A stretch of DNA of 7,250 nt, taken from NCBI GenBank assembly GCA_025359355.1, contig JANYGR010000414.1, positions 1-7,250 of the forward strand, written 5' to 3'. A program made the translations under genes and the position numbers. Shown piece after piece: positions 1 through 6,262 of this stretch. This DNA comes from Bacteroidota bacterium. Its GTDB lineage: Bacteria; Bacteroidota; Bacteroidia; B-17B0; Aurantibacillaceae. The number at the start of each line of letters is the position of its first letter. The stretch's first letter is position 1. A model generated the notes under the pieces. The model had not been told where the DNA came from. It worked only from the letters and a program-made list of their open reading frames with translations, and searched no databases.

Positions 1-76
1 TAACCACAGAGTTTGGAATTAGCTTTAAAACTTGACCCAGCGTGCTCTGTCCGAAATAATATTTACTTTTACCCAT
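1..76 (-). CDS. IS4-type transposase (DUF4372), N-terminal fragment cut by the window edge
   Basis: An ATG on the minus strand at 76-74 opens a frame that stays open to the left edge (25 full codons, beginning MGKSKYYFGQ and continuing to STLGQVLKLIPNSVV). Transposases of the IS4 group with an N-terminal DUF4372 domain typically begin with M-x-K-S-x-x-x-x-G-Q followed by a hydrophobic stretch of the type QLLxLIPxxxV, and this segment fits that pattern closely. The catalytic DDE domain would lie outside the window, so I cannot say whether the gene is intact. The transposase points away from the neighbouring HerA-like gene, so the element's end should fall between about 77 and 198. I could not define its terminal inverted repeat or target duplication. 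Competing plus-strand frames here are short and resemble nothing I know. The call rests on only 25 residues. Confidence 0.65.
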   Translation of the reverse strand, partial: MGKSKYYFGQSTLGQVLKLIPNSVV

Positions 77-110
77 ATGGAAATTAGTTTGTGGTAAAAC
101 AAAAATCCAT

Positions 111-150
111 AAAAAAAGGGAGATTACTATTGTGTTAGTAACTCCCTTTT
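111..150. terminator. Terminator-like stem-loop flanked by A and T tracts
   Basis: GGGAG (118-122) pairs with CTCCC (142-146). After one unpaired A (123), TTACTA (124-129) pairs with TAGTAA (136-141) around a 6-base loop. The stem is flanked by seven A (111-117) and four T (147-150). Read on the minus strand it ends in a run of seven U and is a good intrinsic terminator, which would stop transcription entering the transposase from the right. Read on the plus strand the U tract is shorter, and there is no visible plus-strand gene to its left inside the window. Confidence 0.6.
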
Positions 151-162
151 ATTGTATTTTTG
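130..162 (+). promoter_or_regulatory. Candidate Bacteroidota promoter for the HerA-like gene
   Basis: TATTTTTG (155-162) matches the Bacteroidota -7 box TAnnTTTG exactly. A TTG at 130-132, 22 bases upstream, is a possible -33 element with slightly long spacing. Transcription would begin near 167-170 and leave roughly 30 bases before the ATG at 199. The -7 box overlaps the right arm of the palindrome at 97-165. In this AT-rich sequence a chance match is possible. Confidence 0.45.
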
Positions 163-198
163 TTTCGGACGCTAATGATTTTTAAGCAAAATATACTT

Positions 199-1737
199 AT
201 GGCAGATTCAACAAAATTCATACAAACCATTACTGATGGCTACACAAGTAAAGGAGATTATATCCTATTAGGAGCAGCGTTATTAGACGGAGTACCTCAA
301 AAAGAGGCGCAAGTAAAATTACCATTGAAAACATTAAACAGGCATGGCTTAATTGCTGGCGCAACAGGAACAGGAAAGACTATTACGTTACAAGTCATTG
401 CTGAAAATATGTGCGCTAAAGGGATCCCTGTGTTATTAATGGATTTAAAAGGTGATTTAAGTGGTATAGCAAAACCTGGCATTACAAATCCTAAAATAGA
501 AGAGCGTCATGCCGCTATAGGAATTCCTTTTGTACCAAATGGAAGTAGTGTAGAGTTTTTAACGCTATCTAAAGAAAACGGTGCTAAGTTAAGAGCAACA
601 GTTAGTGAATTTGGCCCTGTATTATTTTCGAAGGTTTTGGATTTGAACGATACTCAATCAGGAATTGTAGCGATTATATTTAAATATGCAGATGACAAAA
701 AATTACCATTGCTCGATTTAAAAGATTTTAAAGCATTACTCAATTACATTGGCAATGAAGGAAAAGAAGAGATTACAAAAAATTATGGCAATGTATCAAC
801 GGCGTCAATCGGTACTATTTTAAGAAGTATTATTGAGTTAGAATCTCAAGGTGCTGAATTATTTTTTGGAGAACGTTCTTTTGAAGTAGCCGATCTAGTT
901 CGCTTAGATGCTTATGGCAGAGGCATGGCGTCTATCATTCGATTAACAGATATACAAGATAAGCCAAAATTATTTTCGACATTTATATTATGTTTACTAG
1001 CTGAAGCCTATCATACCTTTCCGGAAGCAGGTGATGTAGATAAACCTAAGCTGTGTATTTTTATTGATGAAGCACACTTAATATTTAAAGAAGCATCACA
1101 AGCATTGTTAGATCAAATAGAATCCATTGTAAAATTGATTCGTAGTAAAGGTGTTGGGATTTATTTTTGCACACAAAATCCTTATGATATTCCGGATGCG
1201 GTATTAGCACAATTAGGATTAAAAGTACAACATGCTCTAAGAGCCTTCACTGAAAAGGATAGAAAGGCCATAAAAAAAACAGCCGAAAATTATCCAATCT
1301 CTGAGTTTTATAAAACTGACGAACTATTAACGAGTTTAGGTATTGGACAAGCTTTAATTTCTGCACTTGATGAAAAAGGAATTCCTACACCTTTAGCAGC
1401 TACTCATTTAAGGGCGCCTATGAGTAGAATAGGGGTATTAACTGCAGATGAAATACAACAAGTTGTTTCATTGAGCTCTATAGCCGCAAAATACAATGAA
1501 GTAATCGATAGTGAAAGCGCTTATGAAATTTTAAATGCTAAAATAAAAGCAGCTACTGAAACTAAACAAGAAGAACCTGCTGAAGAAAAAAAATCGAAAA
1601 AAGAAGAAAAAAGCACTATTGAAAAAATTTCAGAAAACACGATGGTACGTCAAGTTGGACGTACAGTTATGAAGGAAGTTGCTCGTGGATTGCTTGGTGT
1701 TCTTGGTCTAGGTGGAAAGAAAAAAGGTTGGTTTTAA
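199..1737 (+). CDS. HerA-like P-loop ATPase, DUF853 (YjgR-type) family
   Basis: The 512-residue protein has a HerA/FtsK-type ATPase core. The Walker A motif GATGTGKT is at about residues 54-61, preceded by the family hallmark LPLKTLNRHGLIA. The Walker B strand and acidic pair (CIFIDEAH) is at about 286-293 with D290 and E291, and a sensor-like segment CTQNP is at 324-328 after RSKGVG. A Lys/Glu-rich linker lies at about 453-475 and the tail ends GGKKKGWF. No signal peptide or membrane segment is evident. The frame extends upstream to a TTG at 160 and an ATG at 175, but I chose ATG 199 because it gives the usual MAD-type N-terminus and because the TTG lies inside the predicted -7 box. HerA proteins are DNA-translocating hexamers. 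The cellular role of the DUF853 branch is not established to my knowledge, and there is no nurA or other nuclease partner beside it here. It is probably transcribed separately from the his operon. Confidence 0.88.
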   Translation: MADSTKFIQTITDGYTSKGDYILLGAALLDGVPQKEAQVKLPLKTLNRHGLIAGATGTGKTITLQVIAENMCAKGIPVLLMDLKGDLSGIAKPGITNPKIEERHAAIGIPFVPNGSSVEFLTLSKENGAKLRATVSEFGPVLFSKVLDLNDTQSGIVAIIFKYADDKKLPLLDLKDFKALLNYIGNEGKEEITKNYGNVSTASIGTILRSIIELESQGAELFFGERSFEVADLVRLDAYGRGMASIIRLTDIQDKPKLFSTFILCLLAEAYHTFPEAGDVDKPKLCIFIDEAHLIFKEASQALLDQIESIVKLIRSKGVGIYFCTQNPYDIPDAVLAQLGLKVQHALRAFTEKDRKAIKKTAENYPISEFYKTDELLTSLGIGQALISALDEKGIPTPLAATHLRAPMSRIGVLTADEIQQVVSLSSIAAKYNEVIDSESAYEILNAKIKAATETKQEEPAEEKKSKKEEKSTIEKISENTMVRQVGRTVMKEVARGLLGVLGLGGKKKGWF

Positions 1738-1744
1738 AATAAAA

Positions 1745-1775
1745 TTTGCAAATCCATTTTTTTAATTTAGATTTG
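1745..1775 (+). promoter_or_regulatory. Promoter of the histidine operon
   Basis: TTTG at 1745-1748 and TAGATTTG at 1768-1775 match the Bacteroidota -33 (TTTG) and -7 (TAnnTTTG) elements, with a 19-base spacer that lies in the usual range. Transcription should begin around 1780-1784, only a few bases before the leader-peptide ATG at 1786. A 10-base perfect palindrome, ATTTGCAAAT (1744-1753), overlaps the -33 element. It might bind a regulator but could equally be chance. The position directly ahead of a His-rich leader and terminator supports a real promoter. Confidence 0.7.
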
Positions 1776-1785
1776 TCGCATCAAA

Positions 1786-1860
1786 ATGCAAAAATTTAAT
1801 CAAATACATCATCATTCTACTGCTACACAGGTAAGTGGAGGTGTTGACGCTATTTTATAA
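1786..1860 (+). CDS. hisL: Histidine operon leader peptide (attenuator peptide)
   Basis: ATG 1786 opens a 24-codon frame ending at TAA 1858-1860. The peptide starts MQKFNQIHHH and continues STATQVSGGVDAIL. Three consecutive His codons, all CAT, lie at 1807-1815. A short reading frame with clustered codons for the operon's end product, followed by a terminator hairpin and then the biosynthetic genes, is the classic layout of ribosome-mediated attenuation, known best from the enterobacterial his leader with its seven His codons. Low charged tRNA-His would stall a ribosome on the CAT codons and leave the downstream arm 1831-1859 free to form an antiterminator. There is no Shine-Dalgarno sequence, and the predicted mRNA begins only a few bases before the ATG. 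The symbol is used by functional analogy; homology to enterobacterial hisL is not implied. Confidence 0.8.
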   Translation: MQKFNQIHHHSTATQVSGGVDAIL

Positions 1861-1895
1861 TTTATATAAAGTATTATCATTTTCCAAAGGCTTAC
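1831..1895 (+). promoter_or_regulatory. Possible antiterminator rod of the his attenuator
   Basis: By hand I find a nested set of pairings that is mutually exclusive with the terminator. GTAAG (1831-1835) pairs with CTTAC (1891-1895). GGAGG (1837-1841) pairs with TTTCC (1881-1885) through two G-U pairs. TGA (1845-1847) pairs with TCA (1877-1879). An AU-rich hairpin, 1851-1859 with 1865-1873, forms the tip around the leader stop codon. CTTAC is also the distal half of the terminator's left arm. A ribosome held on the His codons would leave this rod free, whereas one that reaches the stop codon would sit inside it. The folding is manual and its stability has not been computed. Confidence 0.5.
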
Positions 1896-1916
1896 TAATC
1901 GGTAAGCCTTTTTTTT
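1886..1916 (+). terminator. Intrinsic terminator (attenuator) upstream of hisG
   Basis: AAAGGCTTAC (1886-1895) and GTAAGCCTTT (1902-1911) form a perfect 10-bp stem with a 6-base loop (TAATCG), running into a run of eight T (1909-1916). It lies 25 bases after the leader-peptide stop and ends 33 bases before the hisG ATG. Because the promoter is upstream and the operon downstream, the hairpin must be bypassed for his expression, which makes it an attenuator and not merely the end of the preceding gene. Confidence 0.88.
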
Positions 1917-1949
1917 ATTTCCAAAAATTCATTCTAAAATTTAAAAACA

Positions 1950-2810
1950 ATGACAAACAAACTAAAAATAGCCATACAAAAATCAGGACGACTAAGCGAA
2001 AACTCTTTAAAACTATTAAAGGAATGCGGTATCGATATCGATAACGGATTAAATAAATTAAAAACGGAAGCATCTAACTTTCCTATTGAAGTATTCTTTT
2101 TAAGAGATGATGATATTCCACAATATGTGGAAGATGGTGTAGCTGATATTGGTATTGTAGGAGAAAACGTTTTACTAGAAAAAAACAAAAACTTGAAATT
2201 AGTAGATAAACTTGGGTTTGGGAAATGTCGTTTATCATTAGCAATACCTAAGGAACAAAATTACAAATCAATTAAAGATTTAAATGGTAAACGCATTGCA
2301 ACCACCTACTCTATTATTTTATCTAAATATTTAAAAGCTCAAAAAATAAAAGCTGAGATTCATGAAATTAGTGGCTCAGTTGAAATTGCTCCAAGTATAG
2401 GCTTAGCAGATGCCATTTGCGATTTGGTAAGTTCAGGGAGTACCTTATTTACTAATGGATTGAAAGAAGTAGAAGTTATTTTAAAATCAGAAGCTGTTTT
2501 AGTGGCTAATAAAAAACTAGGTAAAACACAGCAAAGCATTTTAGATAAATTGTTATTTAGAATGAACGCTGTTAGAAAAGCAAAAAACACTAAATACATT
2601 TTGTTAAACGCGCCAAACAATAAACTAGATGCCATCTGTAAAATTTTACCTGGAATGAAAAGCCCCACTATATTGCCATTGGCAGATAAAGATTGGAGTT
2701 CTGTTCACTCTGTAGTAGAAGAAAATCAGTTTTGGGAAATTATTGAAAAACTGAAAGCTGAAGGAGCTCAAGGAATATTAGTTGTACCAATCGAAAAAAT
2801 GATCTTATAA
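1950..2810 (+). CDS. hisG: ATP phosphoribosyltransferase, long form
   Basis: HisG catalyses the first and committed step of histidine synthesis, joining ATP and PRPP to give phosphoribosyl-ATP in the cytoplasm. The 286-residue length is that of the long form. The first ~210 residues are the catalytic bilobal domain, starting with KLKIAIQKSGRLS and including the PRPP-binding loop DLVSSGSTL at about 158-166. The rest, ending in AEGAQGILVVPIEKMIL, is the C-terminal regulatory domain that binds histidine in this family. A long-form HisG does not need the HisZ partner, and no hisZ is seen here. ATG 1950 lies 33 bases after the attenuator's U tract and gives the expected N-terminus. It is the first structural gene of the operon, and hisD follows after a single base. 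Control by attenuation at the transcript level plus feedback on the protein is inferred. Confidence 0.96.
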   Translation: MTNKLKIAIQKSGRLSENSLKLLKECGIDIDNGLNKLKTEASNFPIEVFFLRDDDIPQYVEDGVADIGIVGENVLLEKNKNLKLVDKLGFGKCRLSLAIPKEQNYKSIKDLNGKRIATTYSIILSKYLKAQKIKAEIHEISGSVEIAPSIGLADAICDLVSSGSTLFTNGLKEVEVILKSEAVLVANKKLGKTQQSILDKLLFRMNAVRKAKNTKYILLNAPNNKLDAICKILPGMKSPTILPLADKDWSSVHSVVEENQFWEIIEKLKAEGAQGILVVPIEKMIL

Positions 2811-2811
2811 A

Positions 2812-4095
2812 ATGGAAGCCATAAAATACCCAAATAAAGATATCTGGAAAGACATTTTAAAACGTCCAGCAATCGATAATACTTCTTTAGAAGCGACAGT
2901 ACAATCAGTGCTATTAGATATTAAAGCTAACGGTCAATCAGCAGTTCAAAAATACACTTTGCAATTTGATAAGGTTGATATTGAATCTATTTTAGTAACT
3001 GATGATGAATTCGCAGAGGCTGAGAAATTAATTTCTGAAGATTTAAAAAATGCTATTCAATTAGCGAAAAAAAACATAGAGACATTTCATAATGCACAGA
3101 AAGATAATATGCAAATCATTGAAACCATGCCTGGTGTGAAGTGTTGGAGAAAATCAATCGCGATACAAAAAGTAGGATTGTATATTCCTGGAGGTACTGC
3201 TCCTTTATTTTCAACTATATTAATGTTAGGTGTACCCGCAAAATTAGCTGGGTGCTCAGAAATTATTTTGTGCACACCTCCAAATTCAAATGGAACTATT
3301 AATCCAGCAATTTTATATACTGCAAAATTAATAGGCATTACGAACGTGTTTAAAGTTGGTGGCGTGCAAGCAATTGGAGCAATGACCTATGGCACAGAAA
3401 TTATTCCTCAAGTCTATAAAATATTTGGCCCAGGAAATCAATATGTAACCTGCGCGAAACAATTAGTAAACAAACAAGGTATTGCTATTGATATGCCTGC
3501 GGGTCCATCAGAAGTTGCCGTATTAGTTGATGAAACTTGCGTGCCTGAATTTGTAGCGGCTGATTTATTATCGCAAGCTGAACATGGTTCAGATTCACAA
3601 GTTATATTAGTGTCGACTAATGAAGAAATTTTAAAAAACATTCAATCAGAACTAGAAAAACAATTAACCGTTTTACCAAGAAAAGAATTAGCCTCCATAG
3701 CTTTAGAAAACAGCAAAGTCATTTTAGTAAAAACAAATGCAGAAGCTATCAATTTATTAAATGAATATGCACCGGAACATTTAATTATTGCATGTGCCAA
3801 CGATGAGCAATTAGCAGAACAAATAATTAATGCTGGCTCTGTATTTTTAGGAAATTACTCATGCGAAAGCGCTGGTGATTATGCCTCTGGAACAAATCAC
3901 ACGTTGCCAACCAATGGATACGCGAAAGCTTACAGCGGCGTTTCATTAGATAGTTTTGTTAAAAAAATAACCTATCAAAAATTAAGTAAAAAAGGGATAA
4001 AAAATATCGGGCCAGCCATTGAATTAATGGCAGAAGCAGAAGGATTACAAGCACACAAAAATGCAGTTACAGTTCGATTAAAAAGTAAATTATAA
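2812..4095 (+). CDS. hisD: Histidinol dehydrogenase
   Basis: HisD oxidises L-histidinol to L-histidine in two NAD-dependent steps with a zinc ion. The 427-residue length is normal. All key residues of the E. coli enzyme can be placed with a constant offset of four: Q255 and H258 in the SQAEHGSDSQ motif (E. coli Q259, H262), E322 and H323 in APEHLI (E326, H327), D356 in GDYASGTNHTLPT (D360) and H415 in LQAHKNAV (H419). The zinc site and catalytic base are therefore intact. The NAD-binding region with GLYIPGGTAPL is near residues 123-133. Its ATG follows the hisG stop after one base and hisC begins 3 bases after its stop, which suggests translational coupling. Confidence 0.97.
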   Translation: MEAIKYPNKDIWKDILKRPAIDNTSLEATVQSVLLDIKANGQSAVQKYTLQFDKVDIESILVTDDEFAEAEKLISEDLKNAIQLAKKNIETFHNAQKDNMQIIETMPGVKCWRKSIAIQKVGLYIPGGTAPLFSTILMLGVPAKLAGCSEIILCTPPNSNGTINPAILYTAKLIGITNVFKVGGVQAIGAMTYGTEIIPQVYKIFGPGNQYVTCAKQLVNKQGIAIDMPAGPSEVAVLVDETCVPEFVAADLLSQAEHGSDSQVILVSTNEEILKNIQSELEKQLTVLPRKELASIALENSKVILVKTNAEAINLLNEYAPEHLIIACANDEQLAEQIINAGSVFLGNYSCESAGDYASGTNHTLPTNGYAKAYSGVSLDSFVKKITYQKLSKKGIKNIGPAIELMAEAEGLQAHKNAVTVRLKSKL

Positions 4096-4098
4096 ATT

Positions 4099-5151
4099 AT
4101 GTTTAATTTAAATACAATCATCAGAGAAAATATCAAATCGCTACAATCTTACAAAGTTTGGCGAGATGACTATTTGGATAATAGCGACGCTATCTTTTTA
4201 GATAACTGCGAAAATAATTTTGGTTCGCCAATTGGCATAGGTTATGAGCGGTATCCGCCTTCTTCGCAAAGTAAGGTAAAAGAAGCTATTGCAAGTTATA
4301 AGAACACTAACTCGAATCAAGTCGTAATAGGGAATGGCAGCGATGAATTGATTGATTTATTAATCCGTTGTTTTTGCGAACCTAAACAAGATAATATCCT
4401 GATTTGCGAACCAACCTTTGGAATGTTTAAAGTGTATGCACAATTGAATAACGTAGATGTATTAAACGCCCCTTTGGTAAAAGAAACTTTTTTATTTGAT
4501 GAGAAATTAATTTTAAAAACTACTACGCCAAACACAAAATTAATTTTTATTTGTTCACCAAATAATCCAACAGGAACAAGCATTTCAATTGAACAATTAA
4601 AAACAATTGCTACTGATTTTAATGGCATTGTTGCAGTAGATGAAGCGTACATTGACTTTTCAAAAAAACAATCAGCTTTTGAATTAATAAGTGAGTATCC
4701 AAATATTATTATACTACAAACTTTTTCAAAGGCATGGGGATTGGCTGCTTTACGTGTAGGAGTAGCTTATGGTGATTCCTCTGTCATTGAAATTATAAAT
4801 AAAGTTCGCCCACCTTTTAATATTAACTCGAATTCACAAGAATTGATAATTGAAGCCTTGAACAAATCAGAGATAAAAGATACATTAGTAGAAAGCATTT
4901 TAAAACAAAAAACATACTTAGAAAACGAATTACAACAATTTCCTTTTGTTAAAAACATCACAGAAAGCGACGCTAATTATTTTTTAATAGAAGTATCTGA
5001 TGCGAATGAGATTTGCAACTACCTTTTAGAAAAAAATATTTTAATTAGCAACCGCTCAAGTCTATTGAACTGTAAAAATAGAATACGTATAAGTATTGGA
5101 ACAGAAAAAGAAAATAAACAATTAATCGATATATTAAAACAATATAACTAA
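4099..5151 (+). CDS. hisC: Histidinol-phosphate aminotransferase
   Basis: This PLP enzyme converts imidazole acetol phosphate and glutamate to histidinol phosphate. The 350 residues carry the class I/II aminotransferase features: SPNNPTG at 153-159, VDEAYIDF at 180-187 (PLP-ring Asp181, Tyr184), and the Schiff-base lysine K211 in TFSKAWGLAALR, with R219 after it. R319 and R330 near the C-terminus keep the 11-residue spacing of the two substrate-phosphate arginines of the E. coli enzyme. The usual N-terminal ANENP motif reads NCENN here (36-40), a modest deviation. The place in the his operon, between hisD and hisB, settles the assignment over related aromatic or cobalamin-pathway aminotransferases. 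Confidence 0.95.
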   Translation: MFNLNTIIRENIKSLQSYKVWRDDYLDNSDAIFLDNCENNFGSPIGIGYERYPPSSQSKVKEAIASYKNTNSNQVVIGNGSDELIDLLIRCFCEPKQDNILICEPTFGMFKVYAQLNNVDVLNAPLVKETFLFDEKLILKTTTPNTKLIFICSPNNPTGTSISIEQLKTIATDFNGIVAVDEAYIDFSKKQSAFELISEYPNIIILQTFSKAWGLAALRVGVAYGDSSVIEIINKVRPPFNINSNSQELIIEALNKSEIKDTLVESILKQKTYLENELQQFPFVKNITESDANYFLIEVSDANEICNYLLEKNILISNRSSLLNCKNRIRISIGTEKENKQLIDILKQYN

Positions 5152-5152
5152 A

Positions 5153-6262
5153 ATGCAAAAAGTATTATTTATAGATAGAGACGGAACTCTAATTTGGGAA
5201 CCACCAACTGATTTTCAAATTGACAGTTTTGAAAAATTTAAATTTGTACCAGGTGTAATTACTTGGCTTGGAAAAATTGCACGTGAATTAGATTATGAAT
5301 TAGTAATGGTGACTAATCAGGACGGACTTGGGACTGAATCTTTTCCCGAAAACACATTCTGGCCCGTGCATAATTTAATGATCGATACTTTAGCTAATGA
5401 AGGAATTGAATTTGAAGACCAATATATTGATAGAACATTTGAAAAAGATAATTTACCATCACGTAAACCAAATACTGGCATGCTATTTAAATACGTTAAT
5501 GGTGATTATGACTTAACAAATTCATTTGTAATTGGCGACAGAATAACCGACGTGAAATTAGCCAAAAATCTAGGGAGTAAATCCATTTTCATTAAAAACT
5601 ACGACAAAGAAACAGGATTTGAAAATGAGATTGATAAAATTGTTGAAACATGGGAAGAAATTTATAATTATTTAAAATTACCAGCACGAAATATTTCTCA
5701 TACACGTACTACCAAAGAAACAGATATTTCTGTGGCTCTAAATTTAGATGGAAGTGGTAAATCAGAAATTAAAACAGGTCTTTTCTTTTTTGATCACATG
5801 TTAGAACAAATTGCCAAACACGGTAATCTTGATTTATCAATCAATGCCAAGGGAGATTTACATATTGATGAGCATCACACCATTGAGGACACAGCAATTA
5901 CATTGGGAGAGGCGTTTGCAAAAGCATTAGGTGACAAACGAGGAATTGAACGCTATGGTTTTTGTTTACCTATGGATGATTGCTTAGCACAAGTAGCTTT
6001 AGATTTTGGCGGAAGAAATTGGATCGAATGGCAGGCAGAATTTAAACGTGAAAAAATTGGAGACATGCCAACAGAACTATTTTACCACTTTTTTAAATCG
6101 TTTAGTGACGCAGCTAAATGTAATTTAAATATTAAAGTAGAAGGCACCAATGAACATCATAAAATAGAATCTATTTTTAAAGCTTTTGCCAAAGCTATAA
6201 AACTAGCGGTAAAGAGAGATGCCAATAATATGAGTTTACCAAGTACAAAAGGAGTTTTATAA
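5153..6262 (+). CDS. hisB: Bifunctional histidinol-phosphatase / imidazoleglycerol-phosphate dehydratase
   Basis: The 369-residue protein fuses two steps of the pathway. The N-terminal HAD-type phosphatase (about 1-170) removes phosphate from histidinol phosphate: FIDRDGT carries nucleophile D8 and D10, VTNQDG gives T54, SRKP gives K105, and VIGDRITD gives D129 and D133. The C-terminal dehydratase (about 179-369) has the two HHxxE metal motifs, H241-H242-E245 and H335-H336-E339, plus FFDHML (H215) and GGRNW. The four zinc ligands found in the E. coli phosphatase loop (C93, H95, C101, C103) align without gaps to D93, T95, L101 and S103 and are all missing. The dehydratase part therefore looks fully active, and the phosphatase keeps its catalytic residues but not the structural zinc site. 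The stop overlaps the hisH start by one base (TAATG). Confidence 0.96.
   Translation: MQKVLFIDRDGTLIWEPPTDFQIDSFEKFKFVPGVITWLGKIARELDYELVMVTNQDGLGTESFPENTFWPVHNLMIDTLANEGIEFEDQYIDRTFEKDNLPSRKPNTGMLFKYVNGDYDLTNSFVIGDRITDVKLAKNLGSKSIFIKNYDKETGFENEIDKIVETWEEIYNYLKLPARNISHTRTTKETDISVALNLDGSGKSEIKTGLFFFDHMLEQIAKHGNLDLSINAKGDLHIDEHHTIEDTAITLGEAFAKALGDKRGIERYGFCLPMDDCLAQVALDFGGRNWIEWQAEFKREKIGDMPTELFYHFFKSFSDAAKCNLNIKVEGTNEHHKIESIFKAFAKAIKLAVKRDANNMSLPSTKGVL

Larger units (their letters stand above)
97..165. repeat. Large imperfect palindrome between the transposase and the HerA-like gene
   Basis: The outer arms AAACAAAAAT (97-106) and ATTTTTGTTT (156-165) are perfect 10-base reverse complements. 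Inside them, after a short AT-rich internal loop, sits the second stem described separately at 111-150, so the whole 69 bases can fold into one long rod. It lies just upstream of the transposase start and probably within or next to the end of the insertion element. Such structures near element ends can block transcription running into the transposase gene, but that role is inferred here. Confidence 0.6.

Noticed and set aside
4..87. Plus-strand open stretch of 27 codons at the left edge
   Set aside because: It starts directly after a stop with no start codon and resembles no protein I know. The minus-strand frame matches a transposase N-terminus.
160..198. Extended start of the HerA-like gene at TTG 160 or ATG 175
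   Set aside because: The TTG lies in the predicted -7 box and the ATG at 175 would be only a few bases from the predicted transcription start. ATG 199 gives the family's normal N-terminus.
1749..1775. CAAATC (1749-1754) and GATTTG (1770-1775) inverted repeat as an operator or terminator
   Set aside because: Six-base arms with a 15-base AT-rich loop are expected by chance here. The second arm is simply part of the -7 box.
1825..1844. ACAC (1825-1828) with GTGT (1841-1844) as a pause hairpin in the his leader
   Set aside because: Only four base pairs around a 12-base loop; too weak to report as a feature without computed folding.
1835..2044. 69-codon plus-strand frame across the his leader and hisG start
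   Set aside because: It runs through the terminator hairpin and overlaps hisG out of frame, with no family resemblance. The leader-peptide frame explains this region better.
1934..2188. Minus-strand frames opposite hisG, hisD, hisC and hisH
   Set aside because: They are antisense shadows of well-recognised genes in AT-rich DNA, with no recognisable protein motifs.
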